Shown: positions 10,201 through 19,782 of the stretch, piece by piece
How the letters are laid out: every line of letters begins with the position of its first letter
How positions within the stretch are numbered: the stretch's first letter is position 1
Source: Lenzites betulinus
Taxonomy: Eukaryota > Basidiomycota > Agaricomycetes > Polyporales > Polyporaceae
Direction: 5' to 3'
Length of the DNA stretch: 64,000 nt
Assembly (NCBI GenBank): GCA_022264855.1
Contig: JABYQU010000006.1
Coordinates: forward strand, 1 to 64,000
Program-made: the position numbers and the translations under genes
Notes under the pieces: generated by a model
What the model saw: only the letters and a program-made list of their open reading frames with translations
Told to the model about the DNA's origin: nothing
The model's database searches: none

Positions 10201-10582
10201 CCTCAACAACGGTCGTCTTGTCCTTTGTCCCCTTCCCCTTCCCGCTAGGCGCCTTACCCTTGGCAGTGCCACTAGCCGTCGTGTTTGAAGTCTCGCGGAC
10301 AACTGTGACGCCCTCGCGATCCAACTCGGCGGCCTCCTTGTCCTCGGCGCGACCTATCGCCTTGCGGCTCCCGGACGAGCGTGCACTCAAGTGGCGTCCG
10401 ATTTGAGCCCCCTTAGTAGACACCGCCGGGTCCTCCGTGTCTGTTTTGTCACCGTCGTCGCCTAGAGCCGCGACGGGCTTAGCTGAGCCATCGGAGGCAC
10501 GCAGCCTCTTGGGCATGCTGGAGCCGGTAGACATCATAGCAGACTCACGCTTTTTGGAGCGCGTGGTACCAGATTTGGCCAT
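7225..10582 (-). CDS. hAT transposase, apparently intact (953 aa)
   Basis: Cut-and-paste transposase. Ten exons join in one frame with a TAA stop: 10582-10086, 10044-9679, 9628-9301, 9247-9179, 9123-8701, 8646-8377, 8285-8069, 8012-7750, 7701-7492 extended to 7482, and 7433-7225. The intron at 8647-8700 is 54 bp and in frame, so it can also be read through. The intron at 8013-8068 has a GC donor (A/GCAAGT). The N-terminus is basic/acidic with two copies of a GKGK...VVEVA-acidic unit. A BED-like zinc finger follows (CMAKGCKMRC ... HVRKC, about 9840-9930). The RNase H-like catalytic core includes FTTDAWTSP and GVTCDNASNN (candidate catalytic Asp residues), and PRDVATRWNSTYNM. The C-terminal hAT dimerisation domain carries LSRMALDYLTIP and VERVFSRGRILLSHIRNRM. 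All hallmark blocks are present with no stop or frameshift, so it is probably functional. Confidence 0.92.
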
Positions 10583-10879
10583 TCGTGTGACTGAGGGGTT
10601 CGAGTGGTAGGGATGGCTGTGTACGCGTTTCGCAAGAGGGCAGGGAAAGCAGATTGACAAGGTCTCGGACTACGTATCGCGGAGCGGTTCAAATAGGAGG
10701 CCGCCGCTAGGGCAGGTCCGGGAGAGCTCGGGGGTTGCGCTGTACGCACGACAACGGCATCATGTCGGAGCTACAGAATATATTTTGCGTGCGCGCGACC
10801 ACGCGCAACCATAGTTGGATACATGACACAGCCATGTGCTAGGCGCCGAGCGTTCAGTATATGATTAGATAAGACGGGT

Positions 10880-11012
10880 CTGCGCACGGGTCACCTGCGG
10901 GTGCGGGTACGGGTCCCTCAGTGTGAGGGTGCCTATGGCTGGACCCCTACCCCTACCCCCCATACCCGTACCCGTAACCCGCTGCGGGTCTAGCGACCCT
11001 TGGTGAACACTA
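10880..11012. repeat. Right TIR and subterminal repeats of hAT element
   Basis: Several copies of GGGTGCGGGTACGGG and CCCGTACCCG-type motifs precede the terminal sequence CTTGGTGAACACTA. It mirrors the left end. Confidence 0.85.
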
Positions 11013-11020
11013 TGTATAGA
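11013..11020. repeat. Right 8 bp target-site duplication (TGTATAGA) of the hAT element
   Basis: Identical to 5696-5703. Confidence 0.97.
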
Positions 11021-14000
11021 ATGGCACCGCGACGGCAATAAATGGTGATCCTTTGTTACTGAAGGATGTGTCGGGTACGAGCACGACGTGATCCGCCCAA
11101 ATATGGGCGAGGTGATTGAAGATCAGGGTGTAGAGCCCCTCCACACGGAGATTGTGTGGGCGTCCGTGCTTAGGAAACTTGATGAAATCTGCAGCGGATA
11201 CCAATCTCAAGCGATCAATCCCGTTTTGGTGTTGGGCAACTTACCTTGACTCTGCTCTGTGGACATCGTTGCTATCATATTGAGCAATGTACCGCGGCTA
11301 TGCGCTCGCCGCTTGTCCCCTTGTAGACATTTCTTGAGATCAATGATGCTGGCCTCGTCCTTCGGCAACTTGTTCTCCCCTAGGTCTTGTAGCTTTAAAA
11401 TCTGTGAATAAATACCTTGTCAGGCATTTGGCTCGACCAATGGATGACGGCTCCTGAGCAATTACCAGGTCATTTATCAGATGGAGTTTAGTCCAACTAC
11501 GCATCAGTGTCGCTTCGAGTTCCCCGCCTTTATGCCCATTGTGGTTGACCTTCGACAACCACCCATTGAAGCGTTCATAGACGTACGCCCACCAAGCATA
11601 GACAGGGCCGAACTTGCAGATAAAAAGAATGAAGTGGGTGAGCAAATGGAAATACGGCGTGAGATGGCATAGCATCCGCGCCCACGTCTGGCATGCACGG
11701 TTGTGACATTCCTGTGCGCGGCGTGCCTCGGCCACCGTGATTGACTGAGCGGCCCATATCCGTATCGCAACACACCATTCCAGGATGGTTTCATAGTGCT
11801 CCGAGTAGTTGCGTTGCATCGTCTCTTGCGCAATGTATTCGAGATCTGCGATCGAGGTACCTGGTTCACAGGCGGCCGCTGCCTGCCGGCGCTCCTTGAC
11901 AAGCTCGGCGATACGCCTGGCCTTGATTGCGGCTTTATGCCGAGCCTTCAGAGGTGGGGCGTTAGTGTCAGGGATAACACCGTCAATCTGCCAGGCGTGG
12001 TAGAGGCCAACAGGTAGGACTGAAACCATATTTCGCCACTGATCGGCCTTGCCAGTGCCGGCGGTGAGCAGCTAGCATTATGATAAGCTTAACGGTGAAC
12101 GTATGATCAGATGGAGGCTTACACCATTTGGGACACGGCCGGCGCTGCCTGGCCACCATATAGTGTCGAGCCACGTCTCGAACTTCTTGAGTGGGTGATC
12201 GTGACGCCCGCGTTTGGCAAACATCCCACCAACAGTGAGAATACCTTGCACGACGTGCTTGGCCTCACCTACTCCATCACTATATCAGATTGCGCTGGGG
12301 CAGAGCTTGTCAGGACTTACCAAGGAACGCCCCGTGCATAAACTCGGTTGGCGTACTCATAACAGGGAACCACCCAGGAAGGAGATTCAGTGATGACCAG
12401 CAAACCCCGCGTTCATCGGCAATCTCCTCGCGCTCATCGGCATCTGCGTGGCGTGCACGGTACGCATATTTCAGGAACCTTTGCTCCTCGCGATATGTAA
12501 CCTCTACATTAATAGCGGAATAAATAATCATTTGCATTGACGATCAGGCTGCACTCACTAGTGGGATCGAAACACTCTTCGCGCGTGAGCGAATGCAGAG
12601 GTTGCTTGCAAACCGGACACATAAACCGTTTTGCTGTGTGACCGCGGAGACCTGACGCTTTCCGTGCCGCAGGAAGATCAGAAGCATTCGCGTACAGGAA
12701 GCAGTGCACGAGCGCGGTGCGCTCCTCCCCCGGGATGGTCATGTCAATGCCTGTGACCCCATACATTGCCTTAGCCAGTTATAAGATAAATAATATATTG
12801 AGGGACCTACCGTTGTACAATTCCAGCAAGTCAGGAATAAAAACGTCCAAGACATGGTTGAGATGCTCCAAGGAGGGCTCATCTGGCCCAGGAATCAGGG
12901 CAAGCAAGAAGGTCTCCTCGCGGAGGAACCGCTTTGATCGCGGTGTGTTACAGACCGTTAAATAGATTGCGCCGACCGAATAATTCCCTTGTTTCATTGC
13001 GCAAAACCTGTCAAGTATGTCAGCTTAACAACGAAGGAAGTGAGCTACCACTTACCAGTCGAGATTAAAAATTAGCACAAGACCGTTGGGCAACGCAACA
13101 AAGCGCTGCTCTAACTGGTTGACATCGACGTCCTCGACACCACACGGTCCACCCTTGCGGCGCTCCAATCCAGCGCATATGGCATTCCATCCCCACCCGT
13201 CGTGCATATCGTACATGCGGAAGTCATCGTCCATGCTACCCGGCCAGTCATCGACATCGACAGGATTCTTCTCGCCGGGGGCGTCACCTGGTTCCCGACG
13301 CCATTGATTCAGCTCGAGGAGCTTACCTGGCCCAAGTAGCAGACGCTGGATCACGGCTTTCGGTGATGCCGTAGAGAGAACCTTGACAGGTACACGATGG
13401 CGCCTCCCATCATTAGAAGTCTTGTGCTCGAAGAGAGTACCTGTGCAGCCCAGCGCCGTGCATTTCCCATGTGCAGGGAGTTGTTTGAGACTCGAGGGGT
13501 GGTGTGTCTCCCAGCAGAAGCTGCAGACGAAGTGGTATGTGATATGCATGTCAGGATCCAGACCCAAGCGTCGCTCCACAGTACGCAGGGTTATAGCCAT
13601 TTTGTCAATCCCAGGGATGTCATATCCAGACCTGAGACTCACAGAGACAAGCTGAGACTGGGAGCTTTCGAGCTGGTACTGCACTAGGTCATGAGTCGCT
13701 CCATGGAAAGATGCTGCAATGAAAGCCTGGACGTATGCCCTCCGTATCAATGGATGCTCTTGAAAAGCGGGAGGTAGAGATGCCTCGCAGCCAGCCTCGG
13801 GATCTGGGGGTGGAGTTGGTTCACGAGGGTTTGAGATGTCGTCGTAGATAGAGTCTAGCGAGACGTAAAGCAGGTCATTCTCAGCGACGTCGAAGCCTTC
13901 GTCTCCTGAGTCACTAGCAGCCTCAGACATAGGGTGTGGAGACGCTGCCCGAGCAGAAGCGAGGCCAGATGTGTTCGAGCCCGAGCTTGAGCTTGAGTCC

Positions 14001-14804
14001 GAGTCCGAGTCCGAGAAATCCAGGGGGTCCGAGCCGGGTGGAAGGTCATTTTGAACGTCGTAGTCATCAAAAGAGGTGCGAGGCGAGCCAGGGAGAGAAC
14101 CGTAGTGATCCAAGGGAGCTCTGTCCTCGGCCAAGGGGCCGCTAGTACTCACCTTGCCAAGCTCTACCTCGCCCATCGCCAGTACTTCCTGATCATCCGT
14201 AAATATGCCTTGCAGACATGGGCTGCGCACTCCTGTAGAGATGGGAAGAGAGATCCGGGTGTCTTGGAGAGGGAGATGAAACGGGAGGGGGGAAGGGGTA
14301 CCATTCGGTAGCTGGGTGTATGCGGTGAGTTCATCACGTCTTCGGTGCAGGTTGATGAGTTGTATGGTCTGTTTCTTCAGAGCGTTATTCTGACAGGAGC
14401 TGCAAGGGCAGGGGTAGCGTCTCTCGCGAGAGGTAGGAGGCATAGGCAGGTGAATGGACTTAGTCGCGACGTAGTAGGAGCATGCAAAGGGACAAGTGAC
14501 AAGCGCCCGTTCGCCACAGGCGCGACGCGCCTTGCACGCATTGGCACACGTGATCGTATTTGCTTTCCTTCGGGACAAAGGCTGGGCAAATATATATCTC
14601 AGGAAACTCGCAGCAAACTCGTGGCAAAGTCGAACTTTGGCACGCTTTTGCTCAGGGCAAAAACATTTTGACGTGCAGTGGGTCGGGCCCGAAGCGGCAC
14701 CACTCATCGGGACATCCCGCAGATGCACGTTTTGTACAATTGTACAAGAAAGGGGTCGGGAGTAGCGGGGTTACCGGCGAGCCCCAAACCCAGGGCTTCC
14801 ACTT

Positions 14805-15466
14805 TAGGGTGCAGTGAAGAATGGGGGGTTTAATAACAAACAATTATTCACAGCTGTTATAAACAGTTAGTAACTGTGTGTTAATAAAGGTGACCGAGCA
14901 GGGGTGTGAATAATGGTGAATAATCCCCAAGCACGGGGATCGCAGCAACGCCTTTTGAGAGTGATACCTGACACCTAGAGACCGGCTTAGCTCATGTTCT
15001 GTTTGATTATGACATAATTTGTTGCCAAGGTCGGAGGCACACTGCTAGGAGACTGGGATGTTGTCAAGCCTTCTAACTACCTTCTAATCAGCGCGTAAAT
15101 ACAATGCTACTATGGTAGCGCCGAAGCGCCGGTAGGCTTGAGCGTGGCTCACTAGCTATAGCCGCTAAACCTCAATTCGTTTGTGCTTAGTCCAATAGTA
15201 ATGCTACACTACCTGCAGTGAGAATCAGTCAAGTGAACAACAATTGGAAGCCAACGACCCACATCGAGCTCGGCAGGACTGGGGAAGGTACATAGGCGCC
15301 CGACTCCGTTGTTATAAACCGGTGATAAATTGTTATAAACAGATTGTAACCAGTTTATAACCGCCCTGTTATTAACTGTTTCAAACACCCTGTTAAAAAC
15401 CCCTGCGAGCTGGCCGGAGTTTATAACTGTGAGTTAATAATTCCCTGAATTATTCACTGCACCCTA
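14805..15466. mobile_element. 662 bp non-autonomous hAT-type MITE
   Basis: Inverted ends TAGGGTGCAGTGAA (14805-14818) and its complement (15453-15466) are flanked by a perfect 8 bp duplication TTCCACTT (14797-14804 and 15467-15474). Similarity of the two ends continues imperfectly inward for about 35 bp (TTAATAAC/TTATTAAC). Inside there is no open frame. Both ends are rich in TTATAAAC/GTTATAA repeats, especially 15305-15440. TIR and 8 bp TSD place it in hAT, but the terminal sequence differs from the hAT element at 5704-11012, so another transposase would mobilise it. It lies about 360 bp upstream of the CACTA transposase start. Confidence 0.93.
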
Positions 15467-15474
15467 TTCCACTT

Positions 15475-16160
15475 TCCGCTCCTCGTTCGATAGCAATTTG
15501 TTCATCTCGTTGTCATCCGTGCACCCTGTAATGTAGGTGAGGTATAGTCATCTTGCTTCTATCTTGTTGTGAGTATTCGAATCAAGCAGTCCAACAAACA
15601 TCTCACCAGGACTCGGAGGCCACTGAACTGTATACTCGAGCGAGTCTTGAGCCGGTTTTCGCCGTTGAGGCCGATATCAGGGTTTGAAAGTCTCCAGAGG
15701 TATGTCTTCATAAGTCTAGTATCACCGACGAGACGTCCAACATCATATTCATGACTCAAGAACGTACGAGGGAAGAAGCCGTGGCGTTCACCCTCGGCCC
15801 CGGGGGAAAGTTGGACTGGTAGCGCCCACAGATTGCATCGGTACTAAACGTTCAATGATACTGGATTGGTATCCGTAGTTCGGTCACGGCAGCTCTTAAT
15901 GTCTACGTGAGCTCTTGCTATTCCTCCGCTGCAGCTAACTGAACATTTACCTGGTCCGTTTTCGAAGCGTAGCACACACGGCACTCACGCTGGCCGCCGC
16001 AGCCGCACAACTATCCTTCACTTCCATCACAATTCAAGAACAGTAGCCTAAGTCGTACATCATCGTGCGGTCATAATCATCATGAGCGGTCAAGAAATAT
16101 CCGTCCATCCCACCTCGAAGCGCGCCAGGCTCCCCGACGGATCGGGGTGGAGCTGTTCGA
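15475..16160. other. Intergenic, no gene seen
   Basis: Short frames on both strands here show no recognisable motif. It probably holds the 3' flank of the expansin-like gene. Confidence 0.5.
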
Positions 16161-16166
16161 GCGCGC

Positions 16167-16666
16167 TTAGACGAGGGTCCAAGTGACACCGTGCAGGCGG
16201 CCGACGTCGAGCGAGGCAAGCTGCTGGAACGCGGTGGGGGTCAGGTCGATGCTGCCCGGGGCGCAACCCGCGCAACGGTCTGTCACGGTGACGGTGACGG
16301 ACACCCCGTTCGCAGTCGCCGTGAGTTGGCGGTTGCAAATGGGGTTCGTGTTGGGGTTGGCGGTGGCGCCGCTGCGGAATGAGGTTAGAATGAAGCGCGA
16401 TAAACGGGAAGGATAGAGGGGGACGTACGGGAAGCTGTCGAACGTCGCAGCATCGACGGCGACAATAAAGTCGGCGTCGGTGTTGAAGATTCCGCAAGAA
16501 CCGAGGCCAGCTTCGTAGAAGGTAGCTGCGAAAGGCGGCATGTCAAAATTCATGTGCACACCAAGACGACGCAATAATACGCACCATCACCAGTGCCAGT
16601 GAGGGCCTGAACCATGGAGAAGCTCGCAGCGGAGGCGACGGCAAGGAGGACGGTGGAGAAGCGCAT
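16167..16666 (-). CDS. Small secreted expansin-like protein (RlpA-like double-psi beta-barrel), copy A
   Basis: A 127-residue secreted protein of the expansin/barwin-like DPBB family. Three exons: 16666-16585, 16525-16429, 16371-16167 (introns 59 and 57 bp). The signal peptide is MRFSTVLLAVASAASFSMVQA. The mature part is a single barrel with GSCGIFNTDADFIVAVD, NPICNRQLTA and the family hallmark VTVTDRCAGCAPGSIDLTP, ending LHGVTWTLV. Four cysteines suit two disulfides. No cellulose-binding module is present. Expansin-like proteins are thought to loosen or bind cell-wall polysaccharide; a catalytic role is not expected. An almost identical gene in opposite orientation lies at 38966-39485. Confidence 0.93.
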
Positions 16667-16790
16667 GTTGACTATGAAAGAGTACGAAGTACGAAAGTGG
16701 AGGGAAGGCACCGGGCCAGAAGGGAGAATTGCAATGGAAGTGAAAGTGGGTGAGTTACAAACTGGAGAACCTGAGGAGCAAGAGGGGGTC

Positions 16791-16799
16791 CTTTTATAC
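16791..16799 (-). promoter_or_regulatory. TATA box of expansin-like copy A
   Basis: GTATAAAAG on the minus strand, about 125 bp before the ATG. The same GTATAAAAG element, followed by a C-rich stretch, precedes copy B at 38830. Confidence 0.7.
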
Positions 16800-16829
16800 C
16801 GTACTCGACGGGCGTCCTGTCCGTTCGCG

Positions 16830-19780
16830 CTCGGAGCCTGAGCGCACTCCGGCAACGTCGCGCCTCACAGCGGATGCAGTGTGGCGGCCATCAGGGCGGC
16901 TGATTGATGTTTCTTTAGGACTAGTCGCTGATGATGAGCGGACGAGAACTCTGTACATGATGCAGCTGGAAATACTTCCGTCATGGCGTATCCTCTGGGG
17001 TTTTCGAGATGAACATTGAGCAACGACGAAGGCCTTCGGCCAGGCGTGCTTTCAAGACTCAAACGAGTACAGTTGTACGCCGCCATTGTCCATCAACTTC
17101 AAATGCCCAGCGTGGTTTGATGACTGCGTAAGGCCTTGCCGTTGGTGACCGTTCCGTATACGCGTACATTGAATTGCCGTCTAGGCATCGTCGAAAGCGC
17201 GTTCGAGACGGCGATTTGTCATGAAACTGTTCCGAGCAGCCAACGGACAATGTCATGCAGCTGTTCCCAAGGCAAGCAGGTGATATGACCGCGATCCGGA
17301 AACGGCTGCGCGCGGCCTCAGACGGGTGGGTCCGTCTGATGAGTATGTGACCCTATTCTGGACATCATATACGCGTAGATGCCTGGCTCGTCGAGACTAA
17401 ATCGACGTTTAAGTCGTACTTGACTCCGGGGTTTAATCAGCCTGAAGGTATTGTGCCCTGTTACCGGAGTCCTCACCTGTTACCCCAGTGCCCGTTATTT
17501 TTTGTTGTCGTTTTTCGCATAGTTCTCTGCACTACGATGCTGCAGCGCAATACGCAGTGCGCGCCTCGAACAGCCACATCATCGAGATGGTGATGGTTCG
17601 AGACGCGTTGGGCATTTGACTGCCCAACGGCCTCAGCCGTTGATCTTTAAGCATATGGCGTATACCCGGTGATGAGGGCCTCAATATATATCGCAAGCTA
17701 GCTGAAGCAGCGATGAACGGGATAGTTGGAGGAGGTGCCAATGGTGGTATCAGTGAAGACAAGCAAGTGGAGACAAGTAACGATTCACTGGGTGGAGACA
17801 CCTCGTGGTCTAATGTGGAATATGTTAGAATAGGTGACCGAGGAACGCCGGCTTCCGTTTACTCCTGAAATTAGAGTATATCTTCTATATCGGAGTTAGA
17901 ATAAACTATAGTGCACGACATAGTTACTTTCACTCGTTCTTTAGAGCGTCCGGCTCACTCTAATCTGTGCAATATATTAGAGCAGGTCTGCGAGTACGTG
18001 CTCCTGCCGTCCACTCCCTCTCACTTCCGTCGCGGAGTGCATGACATATCTTAACGTGGCCCGTGCAGAGTTGTTGGGGATAAAACCAGGCCGAGCCGGC
18101 GTCAGGCCGCGCTTGTCGCTTGTCCTCCTCTATCATGCACTTGTCTCCTATCCCGCTTTCAACTCCCTTGGCTCATTAAAGCTACTCATGTTCCACCTCA
18201 GGTAAGATATCTTGCATATATATTGGAGGTGTTATTGCTCATTGACTCCTCAATGGATTCGAAACCTCGGGTCGCGCGACTGGATGTCAAGGGCAGGTAC
18301 GTACTTCTCTTCTGCTCGTAATTTGCTGATCGTGTATCCGTGAGTACTTACTACTCTTTTGTAATGATACCTGCTGATGCTTATACCTCTCATCCCTGCA
18401 CAGTCATCATGCAAGGTATGTGTTCATTCTCACCCGGTAGTTCTCTGACGAGTAGTCTGCTGCAGGTTGCGACATGTGAACATCATGCTGATCACCTGGG
18501 CCGGCGTTCAGATATTAGTTTGGGCCACAACACAACAACACAAATCTTAGGTGCGTGCAATGTACATGTGCTACAAGTACTACTGCACAATGTTGCACGA
18601 CGGTTCAGGGATCTTCGCAATTATCGATGTATGCGCGTGGCGCTGTATATTTATCAGCTATATATCAGCAATATATATATTTATTCTATCGTACAGTGTT
18701 CGGCCACATCAACGTTAGAATGAGTGCAGATACATCCAGAACTCTGACCTAGAACTAGACTACCTACTCTAACCTTGAAGCAGACCGCCCACTCTAACCT
18801 TAGAGGATATGGCCGATATTCTCTGACCCAGACCGAATCGCTCCCACCCTAACATTAGAGATTGCCGTTTATTCAAAGTCCGAATCGGATGCCTATTAAC
18901 GCCGACGACTAACAATTCTACCATAGACCTAGAGGTCCCTCCACCCGGTGATTGTTAACATACTTACACAGTGCAAGCGCCCTACTTTGCTCGCGTGGCA
19001 CGCACGTGGAGCTCTGGACTTCGGACTTGCGGACCGCTTCTCAAAGCAGCTCCGGTCGGAAATGCATCCTTGTCGTTGTTCTCCGTATAGGCCGTTGCGC
19101 CGCTCAGTCCCGCCTCTCGCCGCCCATCTTCTGCATGCACAGGTCTAGTGCTGAGAAGTAGCTATATCACTTCGGTTCCTTGCAGCATACCATCTGTTCT
19201 GCTTGTCACTCAGCCTGGGACGCAACAAGTGGCGATACCCCTGGATACAGCCTAGGTCCTAAACATCGACGCTACTCATATCGAAGGGATACCCAGTCGC
19301 AGTGGTAGGGGCAAAGTCGGGCTACCTCCTGGCGCGCTATAATCAGTAGTGTAGGCATCCTGGTGAGTGTTCAGTGCGTGGCTTCGGACTCGGAGCAGCA
19401 ATGCAACTACCCGGGGGTGCGGGCGTGCACGCGGGGTGTCCTGTTTTACAGCAGCACTATGCCCGCGGCGTGCTGCCACTTATTACATATAATTTACTCC
19501 ATTATCTGCGACGTTCTCTTCCTCGCCGTTATGGTGAGATATGCTGCTGCGTACGCGTATTTCTTTCGTGAGGACAAAGCTTTGTCCTTGCGGCTAGCAT
19601 CCATAGCCCTTTCGTCCAAGCTTCGTTTACTACCCCTTTTCAAATACCTCGATGTATGCTCAGCTCCGCTTCTTCTACCTGACCAAAATGTTGTGCTGCA
19701 CCCATTCCTACCACTTCAATCCTTCGGACAATACCCTTTCCTCTGCGACAAAGACGGACTTACAGTGTCATTCTCTTTGC
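16830..19780. other. 2.9 kb gene-poor region with CTCTAACCTTA-type repeats
   Basis: I see no supported gene. A+T-rich stretches at 17810-18000 and 18700-18950 contain many TTAGAAT, CTCTAAC and CTAACATTAGAG motifs, including a diverged near-tandem pair at about 18750-18860. A possible small exon starting at the ATG near 18253 and ending at a GTACGT donor could not be extended. The end of the region holds the RBR gene's 5' UTR and a strong splice acceptor (TTCTCTTTGCAG) just before its ATG. Confidence 0.45.
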
Positions 19781-19782
19781 AG

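Larger units (their letters stand above)
5704..11012 (-). mobile_element. Complete hAT-superfamily transposon, 5309 bp
   Basis: Terminal inverted repeats start TAGTGTTCACCA: at the left end 5704-5720, and as the reverse complement at 10996-11012. The element is flanked by a perfect 8 bp target-site duplication TGTATAGA (5696-5703 and 11013-11020), the length diagnostic of hAT insertion. It carries two minus-strand genes, a complete transposase (10582-7225) and a downstream gene of unknown function (6824-5949). Both ends are filled with ACGGGT/ACCCGY repeats. It sits inside the coding sequence of a CACTA transposase. Perfect duplications and an unbroken transposase point to recent movement. 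Confidence 0.97.
3430..14443. mobile_element. CACTA (En/Spm, Tnp2) DNA transposon, split by a hAT element; ends not located
   Basis: Two convergent transposon genes, an unknown plus-strand protein (about 3430-5107) and a minus-strand Tnp2 transposase (14443-5251), suggest one CACTA-type element of about 5.7 kb after subtracting the inserted hAT element. The limits given are the outer gene limits, not the true termini: I looked for paired CACTA/CACTG inverted ends and did not find a convincing pair. Confidence 0.6.
5251..14443 (-). pseudogene. Tnp2-type CACTA transposase, disrupted by hAT insertion
   Basis: Minus-strand multi-exon transposase of the Tnp2/Transposase_21 family. It likely starts at the ATG at 14443 with a Cys-rich N-terminus (YPCPCSSCQ). 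The family-typical blocks follow in order: YDMHDGWGWNAI and LPNGLVLIFNLDW (about 13055-13230), NYSVGAIYLTVCN and EPSLEHLNHVLDVF (about 12810-12990), CPVCKQPLH (about 12605), SLNLLPGWFP (about 12370), MVSVLPVGLYHAWQIDG (12029), QTWARMLCHLTPYFHLL and GPVYAWWAYVYERFNG (about 11560-11700), then SPFIAVAVPFYT, where the hAT element begins (11012). The frame resumes at 5703 (YVIVAGQRYGITT) and ends with DLGIDVWKYGQ and a TGA at 5251-5253. With one copy of the 8 bp duplication removed the two parts join in frame. As it stands the gene cannot make full-length transposase. Confidence 0.85.

Noticed and set aside
10590..10610. tRNA B-box-like GGTTCGAGT
   Set aside because: No A box or cloverleaf around it; it lies in the transposase leader.
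14660..14680. CACTGCACGTC (reverse complement) as right terminus of the CACTA element
   Set aside because: No matching inverted copy was found at the left end, so the terminus is not supported.
17532..17801. 89-codon minus-strand frame
   Set aside because: Leu/Ser/Pro-rich without motif, with no promoter or partner exon.
19363..19782. N-terminal extension of the RBR protein to 19363
   Set aside because: The extra residues are low-complexity and Cys-rich, and a strong splice acceptor sits just before the ATG at 19783.
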